Part shown: piece by piece, positions 36,057 through 46,540 of the stretch | Numbering within the stretch: the first letter of the stretch is position 1 | Layout of the letters: every line of letters starts with the position of its first letter | Assembly: GCA_021014945.1 (NCBI GenBank) | Contig: MU266364.1 | Location: 101,069-165,068, forward strand | Origin: Leucogyrophana mollusca | Lineage: Eukaryota; Basidiomycota; Agaricomycetes; Boletales | Reading direction: 5' to 3' | DNA: 64,000 nucleotides | Translations under genes and position numbers: made by a program | Notes under the pieces: generated by a model | Told to the model about the DNA's origin: nothing | Databases searched by the model: none | The model's input: the letters and a program-made list of their open reading frames with translations, nothing else

Positions 36057-39000
36057 ATGGAGCCAGTCATGCCCAACTCCATCCTGGATGTACCCGATGC
36101 TATTACACGGATGGCCGGAGCCATCCTGAAGAAGATTGAAAGGATAGAACACACCTCAGTCGCAGAAAAGGTTTCTGCACAAGTATACAGAAAGGCAGTT
36201 GATACGTTTGCTGCCGACGTGGAGAATGTTCGGATGAAGCTGAATGCCATGTTACAGCATGGAAACAAGGCAGCAATGTCTGCTTTAATGGATACCGAGG
36301 ACGGCCAGTTGTCTTGGAAGCGTCTTGTTGGCGCGCTGGATTCTGCCGACATGCTGTTGAGAAAGCAAAATCGAGTCGCGGGTTCCCTTCTTGTGGACGT
36401 TGAAAAACATAACACAAATAGAGGTGGTGGACATGTTCCATTGCTTTCCGATCTCGAAAAGGACGACGAGAAATTCGATGCTGTCCTCACCTCCGCCACG
36501 GAAAGCCTCCACAGCTCCCGAGCCAATGTCTTAGACCTTTTCGATGGGTTTTGTACATTATCCGAAATTCATAGCCGAACACACCGCGACTTGCCCCCGA
36601 TCCCACCACCGTCTCCCAATAGCCATCGCGGAACGTCTAACGCTCGGCTCAGATCATGCAGATCAATCCAGTCCTCTTTCTATGATCGTCCATTTCACGT
36701 CGTCGTGGACGAAAGCCTCGCGCTCGAGATTGCGGAGGAATTGGGTGTGGTATCGTCTGACAAAACTCACGCGGACTGTTATACCCTGACAATGAGGGAG
36801 ATGGCGGAACGATGGGTGGAAGACTCTCTCGACGAAATCACGGTAGACAGTCTTGGTCGTGCGCAGAATGAAGTGGTTCGGAACCTACAGCTGGTCTTCG
36901 ACGCGGAAATGGCTATGCTTCGACTTGCAGGCGTGGACATTCCCAGCAGTGAGACTTTGCGTTACGCCCACATTGCCGATCTCGAAGCCTCTGCACGAAA
37001 AGCAGTCATGCGGGAGACCAGTCAGAAGTTTTCCATCGCCTTCTGTGGTATGGTTAAAGCCGGGTGCGCTGATTATAAGCTGAAATGTTTCAAAGAATGA
37101 CCAGTTTTCCGTAGGAAATCCTTATTCCTCAACGCTCTCATGGGCTCCATGATTCTCCCGTCAGACGGTCTGTATTAACTAGTGACTGCGGCGGAATCGT
37201 GGACTGATCTTCGAGATCGTCTTCCTTAGAGTTGCCGTCGACCGCCTGGCCTTGTCGCGTACGACATGTAAGGGGGCAGCTCACTCCCAGCCTTGAGATC
37301 GATGCAGCATATTTCCAACGGGCCATCAATAGTCTTCAGCACAAGAAATATGGTGCCATGATGCAGAATTACCGCCCTGTGGCGGATATAGACCTCTTTT
37401 CCGCACTTTTGGACGATGACGTCTTTCTGGAAGACGATCAACATATCGAGGAAGATCTACATCTCATAAACGAGAAGCGGGAACTCTACCAGCGCTGGAT
37501 CGATTTACACCCGACAACGAAAAACAACTTGCTGCGGTTCGAGAGGAGTGGGTATCGCATTGCGGAATGGGCGTCAGGACATGACCACGTTGTCGACTTG
37601 GTGAGGATGCTTGTATTAACGCAGATTGGTCAGACTCACGCACCACGCGCTCTCTCGCAGCTCGCGCAAGTGAACGATATAATTAGATTATGTCGTCGGC
37701 TCAAGGTTCCTTTGCCCACCTGTCGGAACATTCAGTACCCCTTACTCAAGATCGAGTTTGAAGCGTTACGGGATGAGCAATTTGAGGGCGTCTTTGAGGT
37801 GAGAATATATAACCTCAAATTTTTGATGCCTTCATCCGAATCGTCGCACCTTCAATAGTTCATTGACCTTCCGGTTCGTAATTCATCCCCAATATCATTT
37901 CGTGTCTTCACGTCTGTTACCTAGGGGGTTGGCGAATCTGACGATAGCGTATGTTCCCGGAAATTGCGATTGGGTCTATTTGACAAACACTTTGTCCTAC
38001 TGACAGTTCCACAGCTTCGAAGATCTTGTTCGAGGAGTCGCTAAAGAGGTTGACGCAGTGGTCCCCGTCGTTTCATTTAAAGAAGTCTCCAAGGACGATT
38101 GGAGACAACAGTTGCCAGACATCATCAAGGCAGGTCTTGGACATCCCCCAGAGGTGGTGCTTTGTACACATTTAGACCAGGTAATTTTCGTCCTACGTTT
38201 TAACCGACAACCTCTTTCTGATACCCCCGGGACATTCTCTCAGGTCGCAAAGGACCGTGTTGAAGAACAGATGGCCAGCGTTGCCAAAGCCTTCTGGCCG
38301 AGAAAGTTGGACGCTCAGCATCGCATTCTCGGTTGCTCTTCTCGCATGGGCTTTAGCGCGCGGTCACTACTGCGACACTCCAGGTCCGCCAAGCCACAAT
38401 TCAACGAAATATGGTGCGAGGATGCCATTGAATACGACGTTAGCGACACCCTCTGTTTTGATTAGTTTCTATTGACTAAATTTTCATTTTTGATGCCTAA
38501 AAGTGCGCGGAGAAAATACTTGGCACTCACGAGCCGGAGTCGACCTTCCACAATCTCAGCTTCGAAGTTTGGAATAAAGCCGTATCTGACCAATTGACCA
38601 GGAGCGGACTGCAAAGTACGATCAAGCGCCTCGTGACAGAGATGGTGATATCATCCCATCAACGAGCTTTGGTTGAGGAGGGTTCGCGTATCGCCAAGCA
38701 AATCCGCAAAGCCATCAGCAACCAACAGTAAGCTGTGATTTCTACGGCAACGGATCTCTTCACATTGACATCCTCGCAAGCCGACTTTTGCTATCTATGC
38801 ACCGGTCAACCGAAGCTCGCGAGCAAGCTTACCGTACATTCGAAAAAGCTCGGAGTGACTACCAAGGAGTCCTAGCCGAATGGGCATTAACTGCTGCCGA
38901 TTTACAAATGACGTCGTCGCGAAAACTGAAGGCCGGATTTCAACTTTTGGAACGAGAAGGGACTACGGTGGCATACCAGGCAATCGAGAACACGGAGAAA

Positions 39001-40017
39001 GCTAATCGCACTACACTTAGTGCGCAGGTACGTTTACTATTCTGACATCATGGGTCTTCATCTAATTTTCCAACAGCGTGCCGAGATAAATGATCTTGGC
39101 GAGCTAGTCTTCCAGGACGTCCACGCTGCCGAGATGTTCCTCCAGCAGGTCCAGGTGCACATGAACAAATCACTGTCGTACCTGAAACGGAAGTTTGTTG
39201 ATTTTGTGCGGACGCTGGCCAATCGGTCGCGAGCAGATCACTTCGCGTCTCTCAAGAAGAGGATACAGGGATTTGGAACGGATGATCTGCACTCCATTCT
39301 TCAGGGGGAAATCATAGAGGAGTTGACCGATCGCGGGTCTGGTATGGAAGCGCTTGCATTCTCAACAGTTCGGCGCAAGGTGATGCACACGGTTGCCACG
39401 AAGCACAGTGCGGCGTCAGCATACCGGGCGCTCCAGGAGACTATCGCAAAGCCGCTATTAAAGCAAAAGGCCATCGGTGCGTTTCAGGACACGCTTAGCG
39501 ATAGTTCATCCGGTAGTATGGACACGTCGGAGTCCTTTTCGAGGGTGGAGGATTTAGGATTCATGTTGCGAGCGCCGATTGCTGTCATTGCTGCTGTCCC
39601 TTGGCTGTTTGGGTCCGCCATTTGGCCATTCATGAAAAACGTAGGTGATACAACTCTATCCAGGACGTTGTATTGACCTGGTACATCGTTATGTAGACCG
39701 AAAAGTTCATTCTCAACAAAGATGCTTTCGTTACAGAGCTAAAAGAGCACATCATATACCCATTCTTCGAGGCACTGAAACAAGAGGGACAAAATACTTT
39801 GGAGCAGATGATGGCGAGGAGTTCCGAGGCCGCAAGGGGAGCGGTGAGGGATGCGCTTGCAATGGAGGAGCAGCAATTCGAGAGCGAACAAGCGGTGGGA
39901 AATCAATCTTCTTCACAGACTATCGGGACCGCCTTAAACACGCTACTAAACCTCATTGCCGCTGAAGCTGCCTTGATCAAATTGCAGGGACTACTGAAGG
40001 ATATACCTTCGCCATGA
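36057..40017 (+). CDS. Dynamin-like large GTPase, right member of pair
   Basis: Homologue of the neighbouring minus-strand gene, about 1,100 residues with about ten short introns. ATG at 36057 (MEPVMPNSILDVPDAITRM). Exon 1 ends at 37063 inside the P-loop (FCGMVKAG), and the next exon (37115-37167) continues KSLFLNALMGSMILPSD. Then LPSTAWPCRV, FIDLP-GVGESDDS (G3), FHSFEDLVRGVAKEVDAVV, DDWRQQLPDIIKAGLG and CTHLDQV (G4, THLD variant), followed by CSSRMGFSARSLLRH. The helical effector part includes MNKSLSYLKRKFVDFVRTLA. The hydrophobic segment LGFMLRAPIAVIAAVPWLFG is followed by a C-terminal coiled coil (KFILNKDAFVTELKEH... to LKDIPSP, TGA 40015-40017). Motifs are intact. The 3' tip is the breakpoint of a duplication copied to 49.6 kb. 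Confidence 0.86.
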
Positions 40018-40573
40018 ATCCCTTCTCCCGTACCTGTGTATCCCTAGCCACATATCGCGTTGCTGCGAAAATCGTCGTTCTTCTCGTACTTGTTTTACCT
40101 CTCTTGTATAAGAATATCTCCACAAACTGAAATGATATTTCCTCCTTCCAAGTACACTATATAAGGGTGTTCGAACAGGGACTATAAGTAACAACATCTG
40201 CATCGTCAAGAATCTAAAAAGTAAGGACTGTACCAGCGTAGCAAAGATTTATTAGCAGCTGAGGTTGGAAGTAGTAGCATCTGCACTCGTCAGGGATTTA
40301 GGAAGTAAGGACCGTACTAGCAAAGATTAAAGAGTGGCTGAGGTTGAATATAAGGAAAAGGACCAGACTGCAGCGGGACGAGATGGAAGTAATGACCGTA
40401 AAGGAAAGTGTCATGCATACCAAGTACGATGATGGGCATATCAGTGCACCGTGCGGCACAACCAACGGCTGTGTTCTCAGAAGTCAGACAACTAAATCTG
40501 TTCCCTCTTTGCCGGTACTCCGCTTTGTCTCAAGATGATCCTGTGTTTCAAGAAGTTGGTGTCACCGATTTTA
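40018..40573. other. Convergent 3' region in the duplicated block
   Basis: This lies between the stop of the right GTPase and the stop of the minus-strand DUF6534 gene. It contains near-repeats of a short unit around 40210-40350, where AGTAGCATCTGCA- and AAGTAAGGACCGTAC-like strings recur. No gene was seen. Confidence 0.4.
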
Positions 40574-42380
40574 TTAGTGGTATTGAGAACCCACCTGGAA
40601 ATGGTCAAGCTCCACTGTTTGTCGCACTAAGATGCTCTGGTTCCTCCGGACAGAGTTCGAGAGGAGGGAGGAGGTCGAGACAACATGAACGTCACTCCCC
40701 GGCTCCCGGAGGAAGCGCCGTCCATTGAGCCTGCACAGTAAACAGTCGTGAAAATCAGCAGCCACACGAGCAGGGGTTAGCATTGAGTGAATCCGCACAT
40801 GGCCACTGTAAGGATCACATCAGCTCCACACGGGGGGATGATAGCAAGGAGGTTCCCGCACCCATGGTAATCACATAGAGCTTGCTTGCCATGAAATGTA
40901 TAGGTGCCCTGCGCGCCGACATCGATGAATACCACGTCGTGGATCGGGAGATTGGGGCACGAAACGCACCAGTACAGCTGCTCTGGCCACGCCAAATAGA
41001 TGACCAAGAACAATACTTGCGTAACGGTGACCAGGAGGCCGCGGCTGACGACGTACACAAGGAGCTTTTGAAGCATCGTGTTAGTACTGTGGACGTCCGG
41101 TGTCAGGAATGGGAAGATAGAAAGGTAAAGCCACAGACCTTTTGAACCCCCTCTTCGAACTCGCCAGGCTCCAGGTCAAGGAGACAGTCGTGACGATGTC
41201 TGCGACGGCCGCACAGCCTCCGTTGATGATGAACAGAATCTGGACTCGGGTACATTTATCATTACACTCAAGAAGGTTCACGATGAGCGCCTCGCTCGCA
41301 CCTTGTTCCTTTTGCTCGCAAGGTCTGAAACACTGTCAGGTTTGAAAAAAAAACCTGCACACACTAGTATTCTTATCAGCTTAACTGCGGAGGGGAGGTG
41401 GACCGATGCTATTTACTTAATCCGGAAACTATCCAGTCACACCCAGGCTCAGATATCAGTAAAGGGAGGCAAGGTAAACGTTCGTAGAACATACCGAGTG
41501 CTCCTGCGCCAAAGAATATAATGGCCACAGGCAGCCAAACACTTTGCTTATTGACTACCGAGGCGGTGGGCGTTAGACATGATACAGATCGACAAGAAGC
41601 AGCACACATACACAAGTAGATACGGCTTGCGAAGAAAACTTGAACGCTGTGGGGCGATGAAACTCAGAAGAGAGATGCATAGGTCCAGGGATAACAAACC
41701 AGAATACCGTGGCGACGGTCAGTATAAATTCCCAAATGACCGGTCTGGTAGAAAAGAGGTAAGCGCACGCACTTGCTATAATCCACTAGTGTATGCAATG
41801 GAACACTATTCACTTTGTAACAATCACGGTCAACGAGGCCAGGTCCCCAAAGTTCTCGATCTAATAGGTTGATTTAGTAAGGTGATCCACAACACACGTC
41901 GATTAAAATTGCGCACCAGACAAAAGTGCAGGACTTTCAAGTCGAGACCTGTAGTTGTGAGATCAGCCATTCTGTTGCTACTGGTCAGCAAAAGTCATGA
42001 TCGTGGTGACAAGATTTGCACCGAAACGCACATTAGGATCGCTACCTATCCAGACGAACGTTGAGCGAAAGGAATAGACACGGTTGCTGTGAATATCACA
42101 CTTACGAATACGCGGAAGAGCCAGTGGTCTTTATCGTGGTTATTGAAGTAGATCCAACCTTGCACGATTGAGATCCCCGATAGCCTTGTCACAGGATCTA
42201 TGAGCGATGGCTACTTGTGGACAGAGCTGGAAACGCATACACTGTAGCCAACATGAAGCCTGGGATTCCGAAAGAGTTAGCGAGAACAGAAATAACACGA
42301 GCCTCAAAATACTGACCCCAGTACAATCCGTCGAATCCGGCTGAAATGTCGATGCTGACAGTGCCCACAGGAGCTTCCAT
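40574..42380 (-). CDS. DUF6534 membrane protein (copy 2)
   Basis: ATG at 42380 (MEAPVGTVSIDISAGFDGLY). Exons on the minus strand give GISIVQGWIYFNNHDKDHW (helix 2), LDLKVLHFCL joined by a CTAA-branch intron to IENFGDLASLT (helix 3), PVIWEFILTVATVFC joined to VQVFFASRIYL (helix 4), SVWLPVAIIFFGAGALG (helix 5), TRVQILFIINGGCAAVADIV with SKRGFKR (helix 6) and LLVYVVSRGLLVTVTQVLFL (helix 7). An intron (GTGCGT...CGCGCAG) then links YLAWPEQLYW to APIHFMASKLYVITM, and the tail LNGRRFLREPG runs to 40574. The family is clear. The junctions after the second helix and before the tail are not fully resolved, so decay cannot be excluded. Function unknown; family members are receptor-like. Confidence 0.68.
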
Positions 42381-43065
42381 TGCGGATGAAGGTCTATCTG
42401 AATTGTTGGGGGAATGAAACGAGTGTAGGAGTCCCTTGGGACGGAGGTACGAGTGGTGTATATCACTCTCGGAAACGATGCGAGCAGCTTGGTTGCATTG
42501 AAATACATTCCACCTCGGTCTTCATCGACGCACGCCGAGGTGAGTAGCTCGAATCTTATCCAGTTGTGGTCAAGCTAACCCACATCGATATCTCCAATAA
42601 GAATGCAAGACGCCATAATGAATTGATGAAGTCGGTCAGAAGTGGGTCCCCGTTCCTTAAGTAGCAGTCACAGACAGAGACGTTGGGGTATATTAATACG
42701 GCTTGTATCCCGGGGGCAGAGTAAATATCAGCGCAGAGCAACGATGCGCAAATGGTTCAAGGCTCGAGAGTCAGAAGGACTTGCAGGGCGAAAGGTGTGC
42801 GCGAGCTTCAAGGTTACAGGCAAGGATAACGGTGTCTGACTGGGCGGTTCATAATTAACAGTTGTGATGCGAAGCACGAGCTAACCAAGGCGGGGAGGCC
42901 GACCCCGAGGCCAGAAGACAGTGGATCCAACCGGGAAGGCAGACAGATTATGAGCATTCAACCAAGGAAATGATCACCTGTTAGGCTAGGCCGGTACACA
43001 CGCCGCTGGAGTTCGAGTTTTACAGTGCGTTTCGGAACGTTGTAGTGCCTCCATTTTTGGCAATA
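42381..43065. other. Upstream flank of DUF6534 copy 2
   Basis: Most of it belongs to duplicated block A and should contain the promoter of DUF6534 copy 2. No gene was seen. Confidence 0.4.
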
Positions 43066-43350
43066 CTGTATAGTTTCGACCTTAGCTTCATGCTGATTTC
43101 TTGTGACCATTTGTAGCTTAGCTTCAAGGCTTCATCAACCGCTGTGACATGTGACCGGTTTGTGTTTGCTTCAAAAAATACCATAAACATACCATAAATG
43201 GTAGCTATGGGGCGTGAGAGCCGGAAAAAAACATACCAATGGTCACAAATCAGCTTCATTGACCCCAAAAAGGGTGTGACAGTCACAAGAAATAGCTTCA
43301 GTTCAGAGGGCCTTGTGACCTGTGACGAAGCTAAGGTCGAAACTATACAG
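43066..43350. mobile_element. 285-bp MITE with TA target duplication
   Basis: Perfect 24-base terminal inverted repeats begin CTGTATAGTTTCGACCTTAG at 43066 and mirror at 43350, flanked by TA on both sides (43064-43065 and 43351-43352). The interior carries further inverted GTGACC/GGTCAC motifs, so the whole element can fold. No transposase. TA target duplications point to the Tc1/mariner or pogo superfamily. Confidence 0.8.
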
Positions 43351-43352
43351 TA

Positions 43353-44311
43353 TATCGGACATCGAACAGCTCAACTCACGATATTTTCTTTCTTTAACAG
43401 GTGTGACCGTTTCGCGGAACAAGGAAGCGTGGTCTATGCGACATTATGCGCAAGATCTCCCATTCAAGCATTCGGACGCTTCTCTGGATATCACCAGCGA
43501 CGAAAGTGTGCAATCTGTGGTCCAGCATATATTGGTCTTCCGCTCACATTAATACCCTTTTCTTTCGTAGCTCGGACGACTTCTCTCGCTGCAGCCCACC
43601 GGCTGCGATTTCGGCCTTCGCCAGAAAAAGACTTTGTTTGACGAGGATCACCATCACCACTAATGGCTCTTGCATAATTGATCTCAAAAACCGCTCCGGA
43701 TCCATTTTTAAGAGCCGCCCGGACGAGCGAGACCTTTAAGTGGAATGGCAAACGTGTGTCAAAGGAAGCGAGATAACATGGGCAGTCAGTGACGAAGGAA
43801 GTGTGCGCGTCAGACATGCAAGAGAAAAGGCTGTAGACTAGCGGCCGTTGACATTAATGTGATCATATCACATGCATGTAAGACCGCGGTAGAAACTCAC
43901 GATCGGCCGTACATACGTGGGGAGTAGAGGCCCGGGCGGGGTGGTGATGATGGCCTCAGTCTGCGTCCGGTAACTGAGCACTGAAGAGCGGCACTACTAG
44001 GTGGAAGATGCTTGGTCGACGGGCAAGAGCAACGGGATCGAAGATGATTTGTGCGGGTTCTTCCCATGACGGAGGATGCGGGTACGATACCAACTGCGCC
44101 GATACGTGAACAACGTCCTGCAGCTCCCCTGACCGCACCGGAATCGTAGGTGTTCCAAGATCTGTGAGCGGAATGTTCGTAGGGCCATGTCGACCGATGC
44201 GACTAGGACGTACCAACGCTTCACCGCTTTCGACTGCAGGAAGGCGACGGCGTGCGTTGCGAATAGGAATTAATATTTAGGGGGGGACGGCTGGCCGCGT
44301 GGGCTGGCAGG
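43353..44311. other. No supported gene
   Basis: A minus-strand frame at 43956-44216 is open for about 86 codons with Pro-rich coding-like composition (for example RSGELQDVVHVSAQLVSY), but it has no ATG in the frame and no recognised domain. The rest is unassigned. Confidence 0.3.
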
Positions 44312-44430
44312 GCGAGCCCAGGCAGGCGATAGGTTCGGATGACCATGATTCATGATTCACGTATTGACACCCTGCGAGCCCAGGCAGGCGATAGGTTCGG
44401 ATGACCATGATTCATGATTCACGTATTGAC
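44312..44430. repeat. Tandem duplication, period 62 bp
   Basis: A 57-base string starting GCGAGCCCAGGCAGGCGATA occurs at 44312 and again at 44374 with no visible mismatch, separated by five bases. A perfect repeat means the duplication is recent. Confidence 0.85.
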
Positions 44431-44589
44431 GTTGTGATACCCAATTCGCAATCAGCAGCGCCAGGGGCGAAATTCTCTCGCACGTCCGTCCCCAGTCGAT
44501 GGATATGTTTTGAGGTGAAGTGAGCTATGGATAGATGTGCAGATGGCGACGCAAGTGAGCTGGGTACAAAGCAAGAGCTCGGCCAACGT

Positions 44590-44730
44590 TGTCGCAACAG
44601 CACAGCCGCTCGAGCCTCATCCTCCTCCTGGGTCGGTGGCTCGTGCTGGCAGTCAGTCGCAAGGAAGAGAAGAGAATCAGCTGCCACAACCTGGACACTG
44701 CGGGCGGGAGATTTGAAGAGCTGGTGGGCT
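44590..44730 (-). repeat. Dispersed repeat R1, inverted copy
   Basis: The reverse complement matches 54590-54690 and 59035-59130: CCCGCCCGCAG, (C)GTCCAGGT, then GCGACT...CCAGCACGAGC. Diverged by point changes and small indels. The nature of the repeat is unknown. Confidence 0.6.
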
Positions 44731-44779
44731 GCTGCGCACCGCGTGGTGTATAGATTATCTGTGTGCGGGGTGCTGCTGT

Positions 44780-45000
44780 CATCGCTGCCCATGGACCATT
44801 CGCGTTTATCGTATTCATCGAGATCGAGCGCTCCAAACGTGGTGCAACTCTACGTGAGACGTATTCACGTATGATGGAGACACTGTTATTCGGACTCCGC
44901 CTGTCCGCAGGAAAGCCTACAGAATAGTGGGCATGGAAGGGAGGATCTGCACTCGAAGATCACGTTTGAGTTCGTGCTGGAAACCACTGGTGTTCCCACA
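44780..45000 (+). pseudogene. Second copy of the unrecognised 30.5-kb fragment
   Basis: Aligns with 30520-30760 (CTACAGAATAGTGGGC shared exactly). Upstream bases encode a reading AFIVFIEIERSKRG that is broken relative to the other copy. It abuts the inverted GTPase relic, in the same arrangement as at 30.5-32 kb. Confidence 0.5.
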
Positions 45001-45029
45001 GCGACTGGATGGCTATACGGAGCTCATGT

Positions 45030-45346
45030 TAATAGTGCATCAGCAGGATCGGCTGCAACGAGGTTTAGGAGGGCGTTTGAGGTGGTCCAATGGTTTGTAA
45101 AGATGATTGATGTCCCACCACTTGTTCGCTCTCGAATTGCTGCTCCTCCATTGAAAATGCATCCCTCACGGCCTCCCTTGCGGCCTCGGAACTCTTCGCC
45201 ATCATCTGCTTCAAAGTAATCTGTCCCTCCTGTTTCAGTGCCTCGAAGAATGGGTGTATGACGTGCTCTTTTAGCTCTGCAACGAACGCATCTTTGTTGA
45301 GAATGAACTTAACCTCTAAGGTCGCTCGAACGCCGCCGACAGGCAC
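45030..45346 (-). pseudogene. Relic of a dynamin-like GTPase 3' end
   Basis: The minus strand reads VKFILNKDAFVAELKEHVIH, then FFEALKQEGQITLKQMMAKS and AVRDAFSMEEQQFESEQ. This closely matches the C-terminal coiled coil of the right dynamin-like gene (39695-39960), more closely than the left one. No GTPase domain or membrane segment is present nearby, and the frame degrades after SSLQTIG. It is a truncated, inverted third copy. Confidence 0.85.
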
Positions 45347-45589
45347 TAGTACTCCATCTCCAACCTCCCGCTCACCTACCCAACAGCGAGACCGATAGCA
45401 GACCCACCCGAAGGCCCGGCTCGGGGTTCTATAGTAGTTAGACTCGCTCAGAGCCCTGTATCAGACCTGCTCGAGGCCCCACACCAGGCCAGCCCACTCA
45501 TCTCTCCACATCAGACCCGCCCTCTCCTTACACGCATCCTTCGCCGGCGTATTCATCAGGTGATAGGAACCCCGTCACTTGGGTGCCTC

Positions 45590-45780
45590 TAAGCGAGTGG
45601 ACGACTATCACCTGCGGGACGCGTCCGGCGCACATCGTCTGCGGAGCTCGTCTGGGCGGTCATCGGCTGTGGAGTTCGCTTGGATTTGCGTCGAAACTTC
45701 TTTCCATCGCCCAACCATTTTCGTTCTCATTCTGCTCCGCCTTCCCCTCTGGCGCCGTACCAGCGTACCGAGAGCGAGAG
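45590..45780 (+). repeat. Dispersed repeat R2, copy a
   Basis: Starts GCGAGTGGACGACTATCACC and continues with CTGCGG...CACATCGTCTGCGGAGCTCG. Its reverse complement recurs near 60890-60985, and a partial, more diverged copy lies at 46010-46160. In one frame it reads W-T-x-x-T-C-G and H-I-x-C-G-A-R, conserved between copies. Confidence 0.55.
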
Positions 45781-45822
45781 TTTCCATCCGGTAGCGTGTG
45801 CAGAACGAATGTTGCCATCATA

Positions 45823-45890
45823 CGTCGTGCCATGAGCGAGCCTTTTAAGCCTGCGTCGTGCCATGAGCGAGCCTTTTAAGCCTGCGTCGT
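45823..45890. repeat. Tandem duplication, period 31 bp
   Basis: CGTCGTGCCATGAGCGAGCC and the following TTTTAAGCCTG occur twice back to back and a third, partial copy starts (CGTCGTGCTAAG). The two full units are identical. Confidence 0.85.
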
Positions 45891-46159
45891 GCTAAGAACG
45901 AGTATTTCCGCCCTGCATCGCGCCGGAAGCAAGAGGCGGGATAAGCAAAGGGGCGAGGTACGGTCAACGGGCAAATCAGATCTTGTCGCCCATATAACCC
46001 AGGGGGATGAGGTACCTATCGTCTGCGGACCACGGCTGGGCGCCTATCGCCTGTAGAGTACGCCTGGCACTGACTGGCAGACACCAACTGTGGGGCCCAT
46101 CTGGTCCGGAGTCGTCAAGTTCGATCAGGCGATAGGCAGCCTGGACGAGTATCGCCAGG

Positions 46160-46540
46160 TTGAACTTGACATATGGTGGACCTTCCTTCCACCCGGTCCG
46201 ATCTGTCTGGGATTCTGAGCTCGTGTGCAGGGGGGACGAGGGATTTAACATGAGCCGGCCAGCGTCGGGTTGCCTTTGCGTTACGTGGTCGGGGTGGGTC
46301 TCAGGTACGTGGTGGGCTGCCAGTCGTATGAGCCTGGGCGACGCCGCGGCGGTGGAGTGGATATGCGCTGACCCAGACGGCACGAACCTGTATGGTGAGT
46401 AGGAGGAGCTTTAAGATCTGATATCAGGGTACAAGGACGGAATTTGCCTATAAGTACTTAGTATCCACAGAAGTTGGAGAGGAACGACCATACCTGCTGG
46501 CAGCGGGTAAGGTCGGTAACTTCGCGGTGAGGGAGGGGTA
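46160..46540. repeat. Dispersed repeat R3, diverged copy
   Basis: Resembles 54770-55010 and 59240-59480. All three contain a GTGGTGGxxTxC-like string, CAGACGG(T/C)(G/A)CG then CTGTATGGTG, and a stretch around GGAGG/GACGACC. Identity is moderate. The nature of the repeat is unknown. Confidence 0.5.

Larger units (their letters stand above)
39991..43018. repeat. Segmental duplication, block A
   Basis: About 3 kb that reappears at 49599-52592 in the same orientation, offset near 9.6 kb and by eye roughly 85-90% identical with small indels. It begins inside the last codons of the right dynamin-like gene (CTACTGAAGGATATACCTT), contains the whole DUF6534 gene copy 2 and ends about 50 bases before a MITE. 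Confidence 0.85.

Noticed and set aside
40882..41145. Plus-strand frames across the DUF6534 copies
   Set aside because: The minus strand carries the family motifs and consistent splice sites; plus-strand readings are shadows, repeated in both duplicates only because the DNA is duplicated.
44312..45890. CRISPR-like array suggested by short direct repeats
   Set aside because: Only two units per repeat, no regular spacers, and the genome is eukaryotic.
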